Origin: CAZQCV01 sp964591665
GTDB taxonomy: Bacteria; Patescibacteriota; Minisyncoccia; Phycocordibacterales; UBA9973
Direction: 5' to 3'
Assembly (NCBI GenBank): GCA_964591665.1
Contig: CAZQCV010000026.1
Coordinates: forward strand, 1-6,550
Length of the DNA stretch: 6,550 nt
The translations under genes and the position numbers were made by a program. Under the pieces are notes generated by a model, which was not told the DNA's origin, did not search any database, and saw only the letters and a program-made list of their open reading frames with translations. Positions 5,661 through 6,550 of the stretch are shown piece after piece; positions within the stretch are counted from its first letter, which is position 1, and every line of letters begins with the position of its first letter.

Positions 5661-5685
5661 ATATATATGACGTTTCACCTTTAAA

Positions 5686-6459
5686 TTAAGACAATTGTTT
5701 TAATCTTAAATCTTCAACAAGAGAAGTAAGAAAATCAATTTCTTTTTCTAGTTTTTTTCTGAGATCCAATGTTCTTTGTGTTCTGTCTTTTAAACCCTTC
5801 AAGGATTCTATACTTCTTTTTCCTTCTTCGATTAAATTTTCCTTCTCGCTCAGTTCATCCGTAAGAGAATTAATTTCATCGGTTTTCAGAAAATCCTTTT
5901 TTGAAAGACTTAATTTGATTTTTGCAATTTCATTTTCCAATGAGAAGTTTTTCCACACCTCTTCTGACAAATTAGTATCAATACTAGCGATGCTATCACT
6001 GGTTATTGCTGGTGTATCTTTCAATAAGGATTCTCTATCTTCTTTCCATTCAAGGAAATCTCTGATTGAGTAGTTTGTCTTAAATGGAAGGTAAAATGAG
6101 ATAAAGACATTATAGAAAAAGAAAACTGTCATTACTGTATGTGGAATTTGAAAAACTAACCACAGGAAATAAGTCATAGGATAATCAAAAATGGTGTGGA
6201 AAAATCCAGTTGGTGGATATTCTTTGAGAATTTGTAACAGTTTAGAAGGACCGTAGATGAAGTCAATAAGTCTGCTCACGGTAAGATCTTCTGGGTTGTA
6301 CTCAAATATAGTACTAAATACATAAAACACTATTGTAAAAAATAATGCTACAAAAAACATTGTCCAACTTCCAGAAATTTGTTCTCTGGAATCTTTTCGA
6401 ATGATATTTCCTAACAATTTTGATTCGCTGCTGCTAAGAGCAAGTTTTTTGATATTCAT
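5686..6459 (-). CDS. Unknown two-helix membrane protein with C-terminal coiled coil
   Basis: I do not recognise this 257-residue protein. It has a polar N-terminus with several Lys/Arg (1-31), a first transmembrane helix (about 32-52, Phe-rich), an external loop of about 45 residues containing YGPSKLLQILKEYPPTGFF, and a second hydrophobic region (about 96-126). A charged C-terminal half follows, whose last 85 residues (about 173-257) show heptad-like Leu/Ile spacing among Lys and Glu, a probable cytoplasmic coiled coil. No cysteine cluster or catalytic motif is visible. Base composition is lower in G+C than its neighbours: 13 G+C of 60 in 5701-5760 against 26 of 60 in 2401-2460 of polA. This may reflect Lys/Phe/Ile-rich protein content or recent acquisition. 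The start at ATG 6459 is followed by MNIKK; no Shine-Dalgarno sequence or clear -10 was found. A good terminator follows the stop, and an inverted repeat precedes the gene, so it is a single-gene unit. Confidence 0.75.
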   Translation of the reverse strand: MNIKKLALSSSESKLLGNIIRKDSREQISGSWTMFFVALFFTIVFYVFSTIFEYNPEDLTVSRLIDFIYGPSKLLQILKEYPPTGFFHTIFDYPMTYFLWLVFQIPHTVMTVFFFYNVFISFYLPFKTNYSIRDFLEWKEDRESLLKDTPAITSDSIASIDTNLSEEVWKNFSLENEIAKIKLSLSKKDFLKTDEINSLTDELSEKENLIEEGKRSIESLKGLKDRTQRTLDLRKKLEKEIDFLTSLVEDLRLKQLS

Positions 6460-6485
6460 CTTATTAATTTTTAATTGTTTATGAA

Positions 6486-6538
6486 TTTTGAAAGTTACTA
6501 CACAAACCGATTTTCAGTTGTTGTAGTAACTTTCAAAA
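6486..6538. repeat. Perfect 17-bp inverted repeat upstream of the orphan gene
   Basis: TTTTGAAAGTTACTACA (6486-6502) is matched exactly by its reverse complement at 6522-6538, with a 19-nt centre that can add three more pairs (6505-6507 with 6517-6519) after a 2x2 mismatch. Neither side has a T tract, so it is a poor intrinsic terminator. It lies 26 nt upstream of ATG 6459. It could be a regulatory hairpin or operator, a processed RNA structure or the end of a small mobile repeat; the window ends 12 nt further on, so this cannot be decided here. Confidence 0.8.
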
Positions 6539-6550
6539 GACCTTAAAAAT

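Noticed and set aside
5601..5685. Small gene between the thioredoxin operon and the orphan gene
   Set aside because: The stretch is filled by the terminator hairpin and AT-rich spacer; no start with a usable frame was seen.

Overview
The window most likely comes from a small-genome bacterium of the Candidate Phyla Radiation (Patescibacteria, Parcubacteria-like). This is inferred from several traits. The genes are tightly packed. No start codon has a recognisable Shine-Dalgarno sequence. PolA is short and its proofreading domain is almost deleted. The DNA polymerase III delta subunit is also short. A thioredoxin/DsbB pair is present. No 16S rRNA or other phylogenetic marker is in view, so the assignment is provisional.

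Layout. Positions 2-193 (+) hold the last 63 codons of a membrane protein, closed by a textbook intrinsic terminator (220-251). Then come tsaE (268-702, tRNA t6A synthesis) and polA (739-3132). Each has its own extended -10 promoter placed exactly 6 nt before the ATG, which implies leaderless mRNAs. Next is a two-gene unit: an isoprenylcysteine methyltransferase-family membrane protein (3194-3661) and a divergent DNA polymerase III delta subunit, holA-like (3663-4391). A bidirectional terminator (about 4401-4460) ends this rightward block.

The rest is leftward. A probable gene-free transcription unit lies at about 4581-4395 (-). It has a -35/-10 promoter with a 17-nt spacer, a structured body and a strong terminator, and looks like a small noncoding RNA whose fold is reminiscent of 6S RNA. 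Upstream of it on the minus strand is a disulfide-formation operon: a membrane-anchored CPHC thioredoxin-fold protein (5555-5166) followed after 1 nt by a DsbB-like quinone-linked oxidase (5164-4631). At the far right is an AT-rich orphan gene (6459-5686) encoding a two-helix membrane protein with a cytoplasmic coiled coil. It has its own terminator and a perfect 17-bp inverted repeat just upstream.

How the genes work together. PolA (repair, primer removal, gap filling) and the clamp-loader subunit delta both serve replication. The thioredoxin/DsbB pair would make disulfides in exported proteins. The methyltransferase and the orphan gene have no clear link to their neighbours. No CRISPR array, tRNA, rRNA, insertion sequence or phage gene was seen.
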